DNA of 57,873 nt from Myxococcota bacterium (GCA_029268645.1 JAQWNI010000095.1:1-57873), one strand, 5' to 3'; shown: positions 9,287 through 21,786, counted from the first letter of the stretch. A program made the numbers and translations. The notes: generated from the sequence alone by a model not told the origin.

Positions 9287-10207
9287 ATGCCCGAACCTGA
9301 AAATCCAAAACCGATCGCCGCTCCCGACAATGCGGCATTCTTTCCCGGTCCCTTCGCGGCGGTTTGGCTCTCTATCCTCGCTCTCTTCTCTACGAGCCTG
9401 ATGTTTACCCTCTTCGGAGAAGAACTCGACTTTATTTCCGCAATTGGGTTGGCCCAGACTTTCGGGCTCGGGGGTATCGCCCTACTGGCCGCCCGACGGG
9501 TACCCCCTCCTCACGTCGAGCGCATGGGATTGCGCGGCTTCCCGATGGACCGACTGCCCCCTTTGCTCTGCTTGTTGCCCGTGGTGATTCTCATCAAAGA
9601 GCTCGACAACTACGTCGGCGTTTTGCTGCCAGCCAGCCCCGCCGTTCTCGAACTTCAAGCCGAGCTCGCCGAATTGACTCGGATTGATTCCACCTATGCG
9701 GCCGCTCAAACGGTGATCGTGGCCGTGGGCATCAGTCCGCTGGTCGAAGGCTTCTTTTTCTTCGGGGTGCTCCTTCAGGGACTCGTCGCACGCATGGGCC
9801 GGACCCGGGGCGTCTTCCTAACGGCCATCCTCTATTCAGTCGTCCACTTCCCCGCGTCGGGCGCACCCGGCAGCGACGCCCTGGTCCCCTTGGCCAGCGG
9901 GTTGACGGTTGGGGCCCTGCTGGCCTTTGCCCGCCTGGGCTCCGGGTCGCTGTTGGCCGTCGTTGGACTGTCGGGCGCGATTGCCGCGGTGTATCTCGCC
10001 GCCGCAGAGTTCAACTCTGGGCTCGCCATCCCGGGCTTTAACGCCCCGGGTGAACACATCTCTGCGCTGGTCGTGGTGCCTTCGGCCATCGCAGTCTTCT
10101 ACGGGGTCCGCGTTCTCCTGCGGTTCGCCGCCCAATCTGATATCGCGCCGCCGGTGCCCGATCCGACGCCCAGGGAAGAAGACGAAAACGGTGGGTTCTT
10201 TTTCTAG
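9287..10207 (+). CDS. CPBP-type membrane protein with degenerate protease motif
   Basis: A 306-residue integral membrane protein with about eight hydrophobic segments. Residues 151-167 (PLVEGFFFFGVLLQGL) align by eye with the first CPBP/CAAX-protease motif, normally P-x-x-E-E-x-x-x-R-G, and ILYSVVHFP (181-189) with the second motif carrying the metal-coordinating His. Here the second catalytic Glu is Gly and the Arg is Phe, so proteolytic activity looks lost; this is my reading without an alignment. The function is therefore unknown. GGGAG lies six bases before the ATG. The gene is convergent with tmk and their stop codons overlap in the sequence CTAG at 10204-10207. Confidence 0.6.
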   Translation: MPEPENPKPIAAPDNAAFFPGPFAAVWLSILALFSTSLMFTLFGEELDFISAIGLAQTFGLGGIALLAARRVPPPHVERMGLRGFPMDRLPPLLCLLPVVILIKELDNYVGVLLPASPAVLELQAELAELTRIDSTYAAAQTVIVAVGISPLVEGFFFFGVLLQGLVARMGRTRGVFLTAILYSVVHFPASGAPGSDALVPLASGLTVGALLAFARLGSGSLLAVVGLSGAIAAVYLAAAEFNSGLAIPGFNAPGEHISALVVVPSAIAVFYGVRVLLRFAAQSDIAPPVPDPTPREEDENGGFFF

Positions 10208-10815
10208 CGTTTTGCTTCGGAAAGAATCGCTCGCACTCGGTCCATGATTTCGGTGTGCACGGTCTGCGGAGCGGCCTCACCGGAAACGGAATGCAAGTAG
10301 GGCAGGCTCAAGCTGCGATAAATCTTAAGGGCGCGAAGTAAAAACGTTTCCCGCTCAAAAACTCGATTTCTCTCTTCGCCACGGGCGTCCACCCGCCGTA
10401 GGGCTTCCTCCGCTGAGAGGTCAATCAAAACGGCGAGGTTCGGCTCGGGGAAACGCGCCGCATTGCTTTCCAAGATGCCGACCGGGTCGAGTCCCGCTGC
10501 GCCTTGGTAGGCCACGTTGGAGAGGTAGTAGCGGTCGGTCACCACAACGGCACCTTGATCGAGGGCTGGGCGAATCAGATCGCGAACATGCTCAGCTCGG
10601 TCGAGCATAAAGGCTTCCAACTGCTCGCCGGGCGAAAGCGCTTCACCGGCCACCGAACGCGCTCGGATGCGGCGACCGTGGGGGCCATCTGTTGGCTCCC
10701 GGGTGGCCACAACCGAATGGCCCTGGGAACGAAGAGCGTTTACCAGGAGATCGACCTGCGTCCCCTTCCCCGCGCCATCGATCCCTTCGATTGCGATCAG
10801 GTATCCGTGAGCCAC
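10204..10815 (-). CDS. tmk: Thymidylate kinase (dTMP kinase)
   Basis: Phosphorylates dTMP to dTDP in the cytoplasm, an essential step for DNA synthesis. The 203 residues show the P-loop EGIDGAGKGTQVDLL at about 9-20, the DR(Y/H) motif TDRYYLSNVAYQGA near residue 94, and REPTDGPHGRRIR for the nucleotide site; length is normal. The lid region RVDARGEERNRVFERE follows. It sits on the leftward strand after the Fo genes but is separated from atpE by a hairpin and about 280 bases, so it probably has its own promoter. Confidence 0.95.
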   Translation of the reverse strand: MAHGYLIAIEGIDGAGKGTQVDLLVNALRSQGHSVVATREPTDGPHGRRIRARSVAGEALSPGEQLEAFMLDRAEHVRDLIRPALDQGAVVVTDRYYLSNVAYQGAAGLDPVGILESNAARFPEPNLAVLIDLSAEEALRRVDARGEERNRVFERETFLLRALKIYRSLSLPYLHSVSGEAAPQTVHTEIMDRVRAILSEAKR

Positions 10816-11097
10816 TGTGCCTCTCCCGCCTGCCGGCCCAGAGCGAGGTGCCAGGTTCCCGATTCGTGTGCCCTGTTTAACACGGGTTCGTCGAGAACTC
10901 GCCGACCCAGGTTTCGGTTTGCCACAACCGAAAAAGCATCGACACGAGGCCCAAGCCCGTCCGGACGTGTCTCAATCTCGGCACGCCACTTGCTCTAGAC
11001 GGGAAGTGAACGTCGCTCTCGGGCGACGCCCGCCCAGCCCCTCTAACGGGACCGGGGGTCGGGCGGGGCACGGGGCGCCGGGCGTCAGCACGGGGAC
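10816..11097. other. Gene-free stretch between tmk and atpE
   Basis: No coding frame or recognisable RNA gene. It must hold the tmk promoter. One exact 8-bp hairpin is present: TTTCGGTT (10912-10919), loop TGCCAC, AACCGAAA (10926-10933), followed on the plus strand by more A residues and giving a leading T-run on the minus strand; its role is unclear. The last 60 bases before 11098 are extremely G-rich on the plus strand. Confidence 0.5.
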
Positions 11098-11130
11098 GAG
11101 GTGAGCCATAAACGGGGTGGGGCTCACCTC
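11098..11130 (-). terminator. Hairpin terminator candidate after atpE
   Basis: A perfect 10-bp inverted repeat: GAGGTGAGCC (11098-11107) and GGCTCACCTC (11121-11130) around a 13-base loop, beginning 27 bases past the atpE stop on the minus strand. There is no T-tract after it, so it may act as an intrinsic terminator of low efficiency or as an mRNA 3'-end stabiliser for the highly expressed c-subunit message. Confidence 0.55.
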
Positions 11131-11157
11131 TGGCTGTCGCCCGGCGTCTCAATTCGA

Positions 11158-11466
11158 CTAGAACTTGCCCGACAAAACGAAGCCAATCACGAGACCGTAA
11201 ATCGCGATGGATTCGATCAGCACCATGCCGAGGATGAAGTTGACGAACATGGCGCCGGCTGCGCCGGGGTTTCGTGCGATACCCGCCGTCGTATTACCCG
11301 CCGTGAGACCCTGACCGATCCCGCAGCCGAGACCGGCGAGTCCAACCGCCAAGCCAGCGCCGAGGCCGGGGCCAAGGCTGCTACCGCCGCCGTCATCGGC
11401 AAAGGCGAGGGCCGGGGCAACACTGAAGACGATGGTCCAGAGAAGAAGCTTCGCGAACTTACGCAT
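11158..11466 (-). CDS. atpE: F-type ATP synthase subunit c, with N-terminal signal peptide
   Basis: Forms the rotor ring of Fo in the inner membrane. The protein has 102 residues where 75-90 is usual; the extra part is an N-terminal signal-peptide-like segment (KFAKLLLWTIVFSVAPALAFA) before the first rotor helix. Helix 1 carries the glycine repeat GLAVGLAGLGCGIGQG and the loop the conserved ARNP; helix 2 has the ion-binding carboxylate E85 in MVLIESIAIYGLVIGF. Q52, E85, S86 and Y90 match residues that bind Na+ in Na+-type rings, but the Thr next to Ser is Ile, so the coupling ion is uncertain. AGGA precedes the ATG by ten bases. The rest of the Fo/F1 genes are in two groups, here and at 28.8-35.1 kb. 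Confidence 0.95.
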   Translation of the reverse strand: MRKFAKLLLWTIVFSVAPALAFADDGGGSSLGPGLGAGLAVGLAGLGCGIGQGLTAGNTTAGIARNPGAAGAMFVNFILGMVLIESIAIYGLVIGFVLSGKF

Positions 11467-11625
11467 GGTGGAGCTTTCCTTTCGTTTGAGCGTATGAGCT
11501 GTGTGGACCTTCTGGTCCGAATTGTTTGCTCGTTGGGTGGATGACGACGCACCGCAACACCGGTCGGCGCCATAAAGAACTTTGAAATACGCAGACCGCG
11601 ACCGACGAATAGCCGGCGGTCTAGA

Positions 11626-12342
11626 TCAGTGTGCCTCCTCAAGGGCTTGACCGATGTAGATCATGGTGAGCAGGGCGAATACAAATGCCTGCAGGAAGCA
11701 GACGAGCATCCCCAAGCCCATGAAAATGGCGGGGACCGCAATGGGCGCCAGCCCAATAAAAACCATCACAACCGTGTGGTCGGCAAACATATTGGCCAAA
11801 AGACGAATACCGAGAGTCAAAATCCGCGCGAAGTGAAGCACGATCTCAAGTGGCAAAAATAGAATAGCGAGCGGCCGAAGGTGGTAGGTCTTGCCGCCAA
11901 CCGTGGGGTTCCAAATGGCTGGCCCCATAAACTGGAAAATGTATTTCCATCCATGCTCTTTGATGCCCACATAGTTGTAGACAATAAACGACACGGTTGC
12001 CCAGGCGTAGGTCACGTTCGCATCGCCTGTTGCACCCTTGAAGCCGGGAACCAACCCCATCAGGTTGGCAAACAGAACAAAGAAAAAGATCGTCCCCGCA
12101 ATGGGGAAGTACTGCCGGGCCCGATCCCCCATGGTGTTTTCGCCAAGGTCCATGAGGAATTCGACCATCAGTTCGAAAACGTTGCGGACAGTAAATCCCT
12201 CGTCGGGCAACACGCCGCCGTCTTGGGCCACGGCTTTTCGAATCCGAAGGCCGCTAAACAAGATCAAAGCAGCAGCAAAGAGGGTGGAGGTCACGACCCA
12301 CGAAATCTCGCTCGTGCGCTCGAACCATTGAAAAATGTTCAT
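11626..12342 (-). CDS. atpB: F-type ATP synthase subunit a
   Basis: The stator proton (or Na+) channel of Fo. 238 residues with five to six membrane helices; the essential Arg is R180 in LTLGIRLLANMFADH, and the C-terminal FLQAFVFALLTMIYIGQALEEAH is typical of the family. The start ATG overlaps the atpI stop by four bases, showing translational coupling. A 159-base gap separates it from atpE, which is unusually long inside an atp operon and probably allows separate high-level translation of subunit c. Confidence 0.96.
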   Translation of the reverse strand: MNIFQWFERTSEISWVVTSTLFAAALILFSGLRIRKAVAQDGGVLPDEGFTVRNVFELMVEFLMDLGENTMGDRARQYFPIAGTIFFFVLFANLMGLVPGFKGATGDANVTYAWATVSFIVYNYVGIKEHGWKYIFQFMGPAIWNPTVGGKTYHLRPLAILFLPLEIVLHFARILTLGIRLLANMFADHTVVMVFIGLAPIAVPAIFMGLGMLVCFLQAFVFALLTMIYIGQALEEAH

Positions 12343-12884
12343 TGCGGCGGTTCTCCATCCCGCGGACCCGGGTCCGCGGCCAATACAACGGGCTCTGCTT
12401 CCTCATCATCTACTGGCGGCCGGCTTTCGGCGGCCCGCCAGGCATTCCAGCGATCCCACTCTTCGTCGTCGGAATCGAGGGCCGGCAATGTAGCGGGATC
12501 GACGACCTCTGGCCGATGCAACCAGGAATCGATGAGCACCGCGGGCATCGCGATCGAAAGTCCGACCAGCAGCGCGATCGGGTTGGCGCCCAAATACAGA
12601 ACCACCAAGATACCGGTCCCCACCAGGACAAAACGCAGCGCAAAAACCCCCACCCAGGGCCCGGCGCCCTGAAACTCACCGGCAAAAAAGAGCCTTGCCC
12701 CCCGCATCAGGGCACCAAAATTGAGCGCCTCGAGGCAAGCCCCCAGCGCCAGACTGGTGGCAAAATGAGGGGTCGCCAACGCGTAAGAGGCCGCGATGGC
12801 CCCAGCGCTCAGTCCGAGGTTCAGTCTTTCGACGCGTTCCAGCTTCATTTCTTGATCGGCGACCTTCTCGCGGTCCGTTCTCAA
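12339..12884 (-). CDS. atpI: ATP synthase subunit I-like protein
   Basis: Membrane protein thought to help assemble the c-ring or carry Mg2+/Ca2+. Four hydrophobic helices are seen in residues 20-125, in the pattern of the ATP synthase I chain family, followed by an acidic, proline-rich tail (about 135-181) that is longer than usual. The called start is TTG at 12884, twelve bases after the preceding atpZ stop; the ATG at 12848 (MKLERVERLNL) is the main alternative. Its position directly before atpB and overlapping its start supports the assignment more than sequence similarity does. Confidence 0.78.
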   Translation of the reverse strand: MRTDREKVADQEMKLERVERLNLGLSAGAIAASYALATPHFATSLALGACLEALNFGALMRGARLFFAGEFQGAGPWVGVFALRFVLVGTGILVVLYLGANPIALLVGLSIAMPAVLIDSWLHRPEVVDPATLPALDSDDEEWDRWNAWRAAESRPPVDDEEAEPVVLAADPGPRDGEPPQ

Positions 12885-12896
12885 CCCACCCAGCCA

Positions 12897-13184
12897 CTAC
12901 TCGGCAGAGGGGCCCGACGGCCCCGAACCGCGCGTCTCCCGGGGTTGTTTCGGCTCGTCCGGGCTTACGCCATCTCCTTGGTTTTGAACTAGTTTTCTCA
13001 TTCTGCTCAGCCTCAACACGAAGGCGGCAAACCCGGTCACAGCTCCGACCAGTAGACCCCACGGCGAAGTGTCCCATCGCCCGTCGACCCAGTACCCAAT
13101 CCCCATCGCGATCACGATCGCGAGGACAGACTCAGCAGCCCCCTGGTAGGCGCTCCCCGCTGTCGAGTTGACCTGACCGGCCAT
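12897..13184 (-). CDS. atpZ: AtpZ-like small Fo accessory protein
   Basis: A 95-residue protein with two membrane helices: AAESVLAIVIAMGIGYWVDGRW and TSPWGLLVGAVTGFAAFVLRL. The GYWVD and TSPWG motifs are those of the AtpZ/AtpI (putative F0F1-ATPase accessory) family. The frame is open up to an ATG at 13325, adding 47 arginine/serine-rich residues with no family resemblance; I prefer the ATG at 13184 because it gives the normal length and has AGG nine bases upstream. It heads the atpZ-I-B-E group and follows hemL by about 220 bases (79 if the longer form is used). Confidence 0.78.
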   Translation of the reverse strand: MAGQVNSTAGSAYQGAAESVLAIVIAMGIGYWVDGRWDTSPWGLLVGAVTGFAAFVLRLSRMRKLVQNQGDGVSPDEPKQPRETRGSGPSGPSAE

Positions 13185-13403
13185 CTTCTCAAGCCTGCGC
13201 CGACCCAGCTGGCTGGCTCCCGCCGATGAGCGTTTCCGCTGCGACCGGCTCGAGCCCTGCCCATCGTCCGGGCGGCCCTCCGTCTCAGTCAAAACGGGCG
13301 GACCCCATGAGGCCAAGCGAACCATTTCCCCAACGCGTGCGAAGACCTATGCGCCGCCGAGGAACTGAATCGGCGCGCAGAATAGCCGACGGCCCCCATG
13401 GGC

Positions 13404-14729
13404 TCAACGGATCCGAGCGGCGCGCAACAACGCATTGCGGGCCACCTCCAGGGTGCGGTCGATGTCACTGAAACGGTGTGCCAGGGACAGAAAACCCGCC
13501 TCATAGGACGAAGGGGCCAGGTTGACGCCACCTTCGAGCATTTCGGCGAAAAAACATTGAAACCGGGCTTCGTGGCTCTTCTTGGCATCTTCAAAGCGGC
13601 GGACAGGTCCGGAATGAAAGAAGAAACCAAACATTCCGCCCACCGATACCGTCGAGAAGGGAATGCCCGCCTCATCCGCGAGGGTGCTGAGCCCCCCCAC
13701 CAGTCGCTCACTCAGCGTATTCAGCCGCTCGTACACTCCGGGCTCTTCGAGCCTCTCCAGGGTGGCCAGACCCGCCGCAACCGCCAACGGATTGCCCGAA
13801 AGCGTCCCCGCCTGGTACACGTCGCCGGCCGGCGCGACATGGCGCATCAAATCGTTGCGCCCTCCGTATGCGGCCGCCGGAAGGCCTCCGCCCACCACTT
13901 TTCCGAGGCAGGTCAGGTCTGGGCGAACTCGGTAGAGACGCTGGGCGCCGCCGTGGGCCACGCGAAATCCTGTCATCACTTCATCGAAAATTAAGAGGGC
14001 GCCATGTTGGTCACAAAGCTCTCGCAGGCCCCGCAAAAAACCCGCGACCGGAGGAATACAACCCATGTTGCCGGCAATCGGTTCCACGATGATGCAGGCG
14101 ATTTCATCGGGCCACCGCGCAAAGGCTTCGGCCACCGCGTGTAGGTCATTGAACGGCGCCTGCACGGTCAGTTCAGTCATCGCCGCAGGAACCCCCGGCG
14201 AACCCGGTATGCCAAGGGTCGCTACGCCGCTTCCCGCGCCGACCAACAAACCATCCGAATGACCGTGATAACAACCCTCGAACTTCAGCACTCGAGACCG
14301 ACCGGTCACACCCCGTGCCAAACGGATGGCACTCATCGTGGCCTCGGTTCCGGATGAAACCATCCGGACTTGCTGGACCGACGGCAAGGCACGCCGAATT
14401 GCTTCGGCCAGACGTGTTTCATTTTCGGTGGGGGCGCCAAAGCTCGTACCCTTTTTCATCACTTCGCGCACAGCCCGCAATACGCTCGGATGCGCATGCC
14501 CAAGGATCATCGGCCCCCAGGATCCCACGTAGTCGATGTACTCGTTTCCATCGATATCCCAGATGCGTGGGCCCTTAGCTCGATCAATGAAACGAGGCGT
14601 GAGACCCACGGAACCAAAAGCCCGGACAGGGCTGTTGACTCCGCCGGGGATCACACGTCGGGCTTGCCGGAAGGCTTCTTTTGAGCGCTGAGTCTTGAGT
14701 TTCTTCCGAGCGGTTTTACGGGCAGTCAT
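13404..14729 (-). CDS. hemL: Glutamate-1-semialdehyde 2,1-aminomutase
   Basis: PLP enzyme that makes 5-aminolevulinate from glutamate-1-semialdehyde in the C5 haem pathway. 441 residues. The PLP lysine is K277 in [18 protein letters not shown], the cofactor Asp is D249 in [12 protein letters not shown], and [16 protein letters not shown] binds the phosphate. An N-terminal lysine/arginine-rich stretch ([18 protein letters not shown]) precedes the conserved [15 protein letters not shown]. The start is seven bases after the gyrA stop, so it is probably in the gyrB-gyrA-hemL transcript. No other haem gene is in the window. Confidence 0.96.
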   Translation of the reverse strand: MTARKTARKKLKTQRSKEAFRQARRVIPGGVNSPVRAFGSVGLTPRFIDRAKGPRIWDIDGNEYIDYVGSWGPMILGHAHPSVLRAVREVMKKGTSFGAPTENETRLAEAIRRALPSVQQVRMVSSGTEATMSAIRLARGVTGRSRVLKFEGCYHGHSDGLLVGAGSGVATLGIPGSPGVPAAMTELTVQAPFNDLHAVAEAFARWPDEIACIIVEPIAGNMGCIPPVAGFLRGLRELCDQHGALLIFDEVMTGFRVAHGGAQRLYRVRPDLTCLGKVVGGGLPAAAYGGRNDLMRHVAPAGDVYQAGTLSGNPLAVAAGLATLERLEEPGVYERLNTLSERLVGGLSTLADEAGIPFSTVSVGGMFGFFFHSGPVRRFEDAKKSHEARFQCFFAEMLEGGVNLAPSSYEAGFLSLAHRFSDIDRTLEVARNALLRAARIR

Positions 14730-14736
14730 CGAGGGG

Positions 14737-17259
14737 TCAGCTTTCCTCGTTCAATTCGGCCGCCGGCTCGTCCGAATCGGCATCCTCTCCGCCGACATCG
14801 CCCTCGGCAACTCGTGCCACGGCCACCAACTTTTCATCGGTGGCCAGGTGCATCATGCGAACACCCTGAGTCGCTCGACCCATGGTTGAAATCCCATCCA
14901 CGGCACACCGCAGCACCTTGCCGCCATCGGTAATCAACATGACATCGTCGCCATTCATCACTTGAAGCACGCCGATCACCTGACCGTTTCTTTCGCCAGC
15001 TTTAATGTTGATGATGCCCTGCCCACCTCGCCGCTGGACGCGGTAGTCCTCAAGGGGAGTCCGCTTGCCGTATCCATTTTCGGTCACGCTCAAAACGGTC
15101 GCACCCGGGTGGATCACTTCCATCCCGACGACCACGTCATCGCTCGACAGACTGATCCCCCGAACGCCGGTCGCCGTCCGTCCCATCGGACGAACATCCG
15201 ACTCATCGAAGAGAACAGATTTTCCGGCCCGTGTTGCGATGAGAACTTGGTTGCTCCCGTAAGAGCGCCCCGCCGAAATCAGCTCGTCACCCTCTGCAAG
15301 GTTCAAAGCGATAATTCCTGCCCTTCGCGGATTCGAGTAGGCGTTCAGCGCGGTCTTCTTCACCACCCCGTTGCGCGTGGCCAAGATCACATGCTCGTCT
15401 TCACCGACATCGTCAAAACTGCGGACCGGGAGCATGGCTTCGATGCGCTCTCCCTCGGTGAGCTCCAACACGTTGACTATGGCCTTTCCCTTCGCGGCTC
15501 GACCCAACTGAGGCAACGCATGAACCTTCAGCCAATGCAGCTTGCCTTTATTGGTGAAGAACAGCAGGTAGGCGTGGGTCGAGGCGACACCGAGGTGACG
15601 GACAAAATCCTCGCTCCTCGTCTCCATGCCCCGGGCACCCTTGCCCCCGCGGCGTTGGGCCCGGTACAAAGTCACGGGGTTTCTCTTGATGTATCCCAAA
15701 TGCGACAGGGTGACGACCATGTCTTCTTCGACAATCAGATCCTCGTTGGTGATCCCACCAATCGCTTCGACGATTTGTGTCCGGCGCTCGTCGCCAAAGC
15801 GTTCGTTGACCGCACGAACCTCTTCGATCACGACTTCGAGAATTCGAACGTCACTTTCGAGCAAGTCTTTAAGGTCGGCGATCTTGGCCCGTAGGGTCTC
15901 AAGTTCGTCGATCACTTTCTGACGCTCCATGGCGGTCAACGAGCGCAAGCGCATTTCGAGAATCGCCTGGGCCTGTCGCTCGGACAGTTGAAAGCGTGCC
16001 ATCATTTGGTCACGAGCTGCCGCCGCGTCTTCGCTTTCTCGAATGAGCGCGATGATCTCGTCAAGGTGGTCCAGGGCGATCGCGAAGCCTTCGAGAATAT
16101 GGGCTCTGGCTTCCGCCTGGGCCAAGTCATAGATCGCTCGCCGAATGACGACTTCTTTCCGAAACTCGATGAAGTGCCGAAGCGCCTGTTTGAGCCCCAG
16201 GGTCTGGGGCCGGCCGTTCACGAGAGCCAGCAGATTCACGCCAAATGTGGTTTGAAGCGGTGTCATCTTATAGAGCTGGTTGAGGATGACTTCCTCGGCC
16301 ACGTCTCGACGCAGCTCGATGACAATCCGCATCCCCTCACGATTGGACTCGTCGCGGAGGTCGGTGATCCCAGCGATGCGGCCTTCCCGGACCAAATCTG
16401 CAATCCGCTCGATCAACATGGCTTTGTTGACCTGATAGGGAATCGCGCTCACAACAATCCGCGAGCCACGTTTCGTCTCTTCGAAGTCCGCGGTCGCACG
16501 GAGAATGAGTTGGCCCCGGCCGGTGTGGTAGTAGCTCCGCACGCCTTCGTTTCCACAGAGCAGAGCCCCTGTCGGAAAGTCGGGCCCGGGCATCCGCTCC
16601 ATGAGCTCATCGACGGTGCAGTCGGGGTTTTCAGCTTCGAGGACGAACGCCTCGGTCAGTTCCCTCAGGTTGTGGGGCGGGATGTTGGTTGCCATTCCCA
16701 CCGCAATTCCCGCGGAGCCATTGGCAAGGAGGTTCGGGAAGCGAGTCGGAAGAACCTCGGGCTCTTCCATCTGCCCGTCGAAATTTGGCGTGAAGTCGAC
16801 CGTTTCCCGATCGATGTCCCGGAGCATTTCCTCGGCAAGAGAGTCGAGCCGGGCCTCGGTGTATCGGTAAGCCGCAGCAGAATCTCCGTCGATTGAACCA
16901 AAGTTTCCTTGCCCATCGACGAGCGGATACCTGAGCGAGAAGTCCTGCGCCATCCGAACCATGGCTTCATAAACGGCGCTATCGCCATGGGGGTGATAAT
17001 GCTTAAGGACCTCGCCTACAACACCAACTGACTTCTTATAGGGCCGATTCGGGAGAAGGCCCTCCTGTTGCATGGCGTACAGGATTCTGCGGTGGACAGG
17101 CTTGAGACCGTCTTCGACCTTTGGCAGCGCCCGGCTAATGATGACCGACATCGAATAGGCGAGGAAAGAGCTTCGAACCTCGTCCTCGATCGCAATGGCA
17201 GCGATCCCACCACTGCCTCCGCCTTCTCCAAGAGTGTCGTCTGTAGGTTCGTCCGGCAA
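14737..17259 (-). CDS. gyrA: DNA gyrase subunit A
   Basis: Catalytic breakage-reunion subunit of gyrase; with GyrB it introduces negative supercoils. 840 residues. The quinolone-resistance region reads [19 protein letters not shown]: the usual Ser is present and the position equivalent to Asp87 is Glu. The catalytic tyrosine is in [11 protein letters not shown], and the GyrA box is [10 protein letters not shown], followed by the beta-pinwheel repeats to about residue 815 and a short acidic tail. It lies 46 bases downstream of gyrB. The serine indicates no classical quinolone-resistance substitution at that site. Confidence 0.97.
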   Translation of the reverse strand: MPDEPTDDTLGEGGGSGGIAAIAIEDEVRSSFLAYSMSVIISRALPKVEDGLKPVHRRILYAMQQEGLLPNRPYKKSVGVVGEVLKHYHPHGDSAVYEAMVRMAQDFSLRYPLVDGQGNFGSIDGDSAAAYRYTEARLDSLAEEMLRDIDRETVDFTPNFDGQMEEPEVLPTRFPNLLANGSAGIAVGMATNIPPHNLRELTEAFVLEAENPDCTVDELMERMPGPDFPTGALLCGNEGVRSYYHTGRGQLILRATADFEETKRGSRIVVSAIPYQVNKAMLIERIADLVREGRIAGITDLRDESNREGMRIVIELRRDVAEEVILNQLYKMTPLQTTFGVNLLALVNGRPQTLGLKQALRHFIEFRKEVVIRRAIYDLAQAEARAHILEGFAIALDHLDEIIALIRESEDAAAARDQMMARFQLSERQAQAILEMRLRSLTAMERQKVIDELETLRAKIADLKDLLESDVRILEVVIEEVRAVNERFGDERRTQIVEAIGGITNEDLIVEEDMVVTLSHLGYIKRNPVTLYRAQRRGGKGARGMETRSEDFVRHLGVASTHAYLLFFTNKGKLHWLKVHALPQLGRAAKGKAIVNVLELTEGERIEAMLPVRSFDDVGEDEHVILATRNGVVKKTALNAYSNPRRAGIIALNLAEGDELISAGRSYGSNQVLIATRAGKSVLFDESDVRPMGRTATGVRGISLSSDDVVVGMEVIHPGATVLSVTENGYGKRTPLEDYRVQRRGGQGIINIKAGERNGQVIGVLQVMNGDDVMLITDGGKVLRCAVDGISTMGRATQGVRMMHLATDEKLVAVARVAEGDVGGEDADSDEPAAELNEES

Positions 17260-17305
17260 AAGTCAATCCTGATCATGGCGCCACGGTCAGCCGGCGCCAA
17301 AGTTG

Positions 17306-20105
<2,800 letters not shown>

Positions 20106-21245
20106 TCAGAGCCTCATCGGCATAACGACCGCCGTCGTATCGTCGTCGTCTGTAGGCATCAGCTGGGCGGGTGAGAGGTCGTTTTGTAGGCCCAGACGAA
20201 CCTCTTTCTCTCTCAAAGCGGAGAGAGCATCCAGCAGATAACGGGCATTGAAGCCAACGGCCACCGGTTCGCCGGAATATTCAACATCGAATTCGTCTTG
20301 GGCATCGCCCAGGTCGGGATTATTGGAAGAAACGACGAGTTGGCCTTCTCCGAGCTCCAATTTCACTGCACGGCTGCGTTCTGAAGACAGCAGTACGACT
20401 CGCCTCAGTGATTTGATCAGCTGATCAGACGACACGACAAGGCGAACGGACAAATCGTTCGGAATCACCTGTTGATAGTTCGGAAATTCACCCTCGATTA
20501 ATCTCATAACAAGAGTGACTTCACCCTTTCGAGCTAAGCCGCTGTTTCCTTCGAAGCCTATTTCAACGTCGTCTACGTCGTCTTCGTCGAGGAGCCGTTT
20601 CAGCTCAGCCAATCCCTTTCTTGGGATGATTACGCCGTTGGCCAGCCCTGCGATATCGCCCTCAACTTCTCGATCAACGAGAGCCAGCCTGTGACCATCG
20701 GTTGCCACCATTCGTAGCTTGCCGCTGTCGGGATGAACCTCAAGATAGACCCCGTTCAGGTTGTATCTCGTCTCGTCGACTGACGCGGCATAGATCGTGC
20801 GATCAATCATCGAGGAAAGAAGAGCAGATGGAACGTTGACTGTTGATTCCGGAGAAAAATCGGGGAGGGTCGGGTATTCGTCCGCGGCGGTGCCGGCCAA
20901 AGTGAAATGGGCTCGAGCGCATCGGATATCGAGATACGAATTCTTTGTGGCTTCTAGGGCGATGTCTTCTTCAGGAAGCTCTCGAACGATCTCGAACAAT
21001 TTTTTTGCGGCGACCGTCAAGCCACCGGCTTTTTCAACTTTTGCTGGGTGCCGGCCGCGAAGGCCGACCTCAAGATCTGTCGCCGCCATACGGAGCGTGC
21101 CGTCACCGCTTGACCCCTTGCCACTGCTCTTGTCGGCTTCAAGCAGAACATTCGCCAAAATAGGCATCGAGTTTCGTTTCTCGACGATGGCTTGTAGTCG
21201 CGCGAGGGCTTTTTGGAATTCGACCTTGGAGATGCTGAGCTTCAT
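20106..21245 (-). CDS. dnaN: DNA polymerase III beta subunit (sliding clamp)
   Basis: Ring-shaped processivity clamp for the replicative polymerase. 379 residues arranged as three clamp domains; conserved segments include ATDLEVGLRG, YNLNGVYLEV, MVATDGHRLAL, EGEFPNYQQVIP and the C-terminal AVVMPMRL. Residues 40-52 carry a short serine/glycine loop (SSGKGSSGDG) that is longer than in most homologues. ATG has AGGAAG nine bases upstream. It starts only about ten bases from the AT-rich segment of the putative origin. dnaA, its usual neighbour, is not in the window. Confidence 0.97.
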   Translation of the reverse strand: MKLSISKVEFQKALARLQAIVEKRNSMPILANVLLEADKSSGKGSSGDGTLRMAATDLEVGLRGRHPAKVEKAGGLTVAAKKLFEIVRELPEEDIALEATKNSYLDIRCARAHFTLAGTAADEYPTLPDFSPESTVNVPSALLSSMIDRTIYAASVDETRYNLNGVYLEVHPDSGKLRMVATDGHRLALVDREVEGDIAGLANGVIIPRKGLAELKRLLDEDDVDDVEIGFEGNSGLARKGEVTLVMRLIEGEFPNYQQVIPNDLSVRLVVSSDQLIKSLRRVVLLSSERSRAVKLELGEGQLVVSSNNPDLGDAQDEFDVEYSGEPVAVGFNARYLLDALSALREKEVRLGLQNDLSPAQLMPTDDDDTTAVVMPMRL

Positions 21246-21786
21246 CCCAGAGTCTTCCTATCTATCTATTGTCTAAAGAATTTTAAAAATAAAAAGAAGT
21301 AGAAGTGGTAGTGGGGTTCAAAGTGGATAGAAGTAGTCTAAGTGGCTGAATCAAATGAGTTTTGATCATCCGTCGTGGATCAACCAATCGGGACCGATCT
21401 ATCGGGTTGTCAGGGTTGCCAAAAGGCGAAACGAATGTGCATGGCCCAATCTGTCGCGATAGTACCACGCACACCAGGGGATCGGCCCCCCTTCCCAAGG
21501 AAACGAGTGAGAGAAGACACGAGGTTGTCTCGGGTGGCCCCCGGTCGTACGCTCGAGTCGGACGGCCGATTTAAGGTCACGCACCCAATGGCGCCAATCG
21601 AAACTGATGGCTAACCTCCCGCGTCCTTCGGGCAGGGAAGGCTCCTCCTGCTGCCTCGATGCCGTCCGCCTAGCGAATAGGAAATAGGGGCGGGCTCGAG
21701 TCGGGATTTTTGATCCATTCAGGCGCCGGTGAAGGGCGCTGTGCACCGCTTTCCGCACAGTCAGCCCGCGAGAAGAGAGAAACCAA
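21246..21786. other. Putative replication origin (oriC) between dnaN and rpmH
   Basis: 541 bases without a credible gene, lying where gene direction switches from leftward to rightward. Read on the minus strand it contains TGATCCACG (21383-21375) and CTATCCACT (21331-21323), each 7 of 9 matches to the DnaA box TTATCCACA with the ATCCAC core intact; then a 10-base spacer; then CTACCACTTCTACTTCTT (21312-21295), six triplets whose complement reads GAT GGT GAA GAT GAA GAA in the 3' to 5' direction, like the DnaA-trio of the basal unwinding system; then an AT-rich segment (about 21294-21258). The order box, spacer, trios, AT-rich DNA matches the Bacillus subtilis arrangement. No perfect DnaA box is present, and dnaA is elsewhere. 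Confidence 0.6.

Noticed and set aside
21399-21758. 119-codon minus-strand frame in the origin region
   Set aside because: No recognisable family, basic and irregular composition, and it lies in the region I read as oriC.
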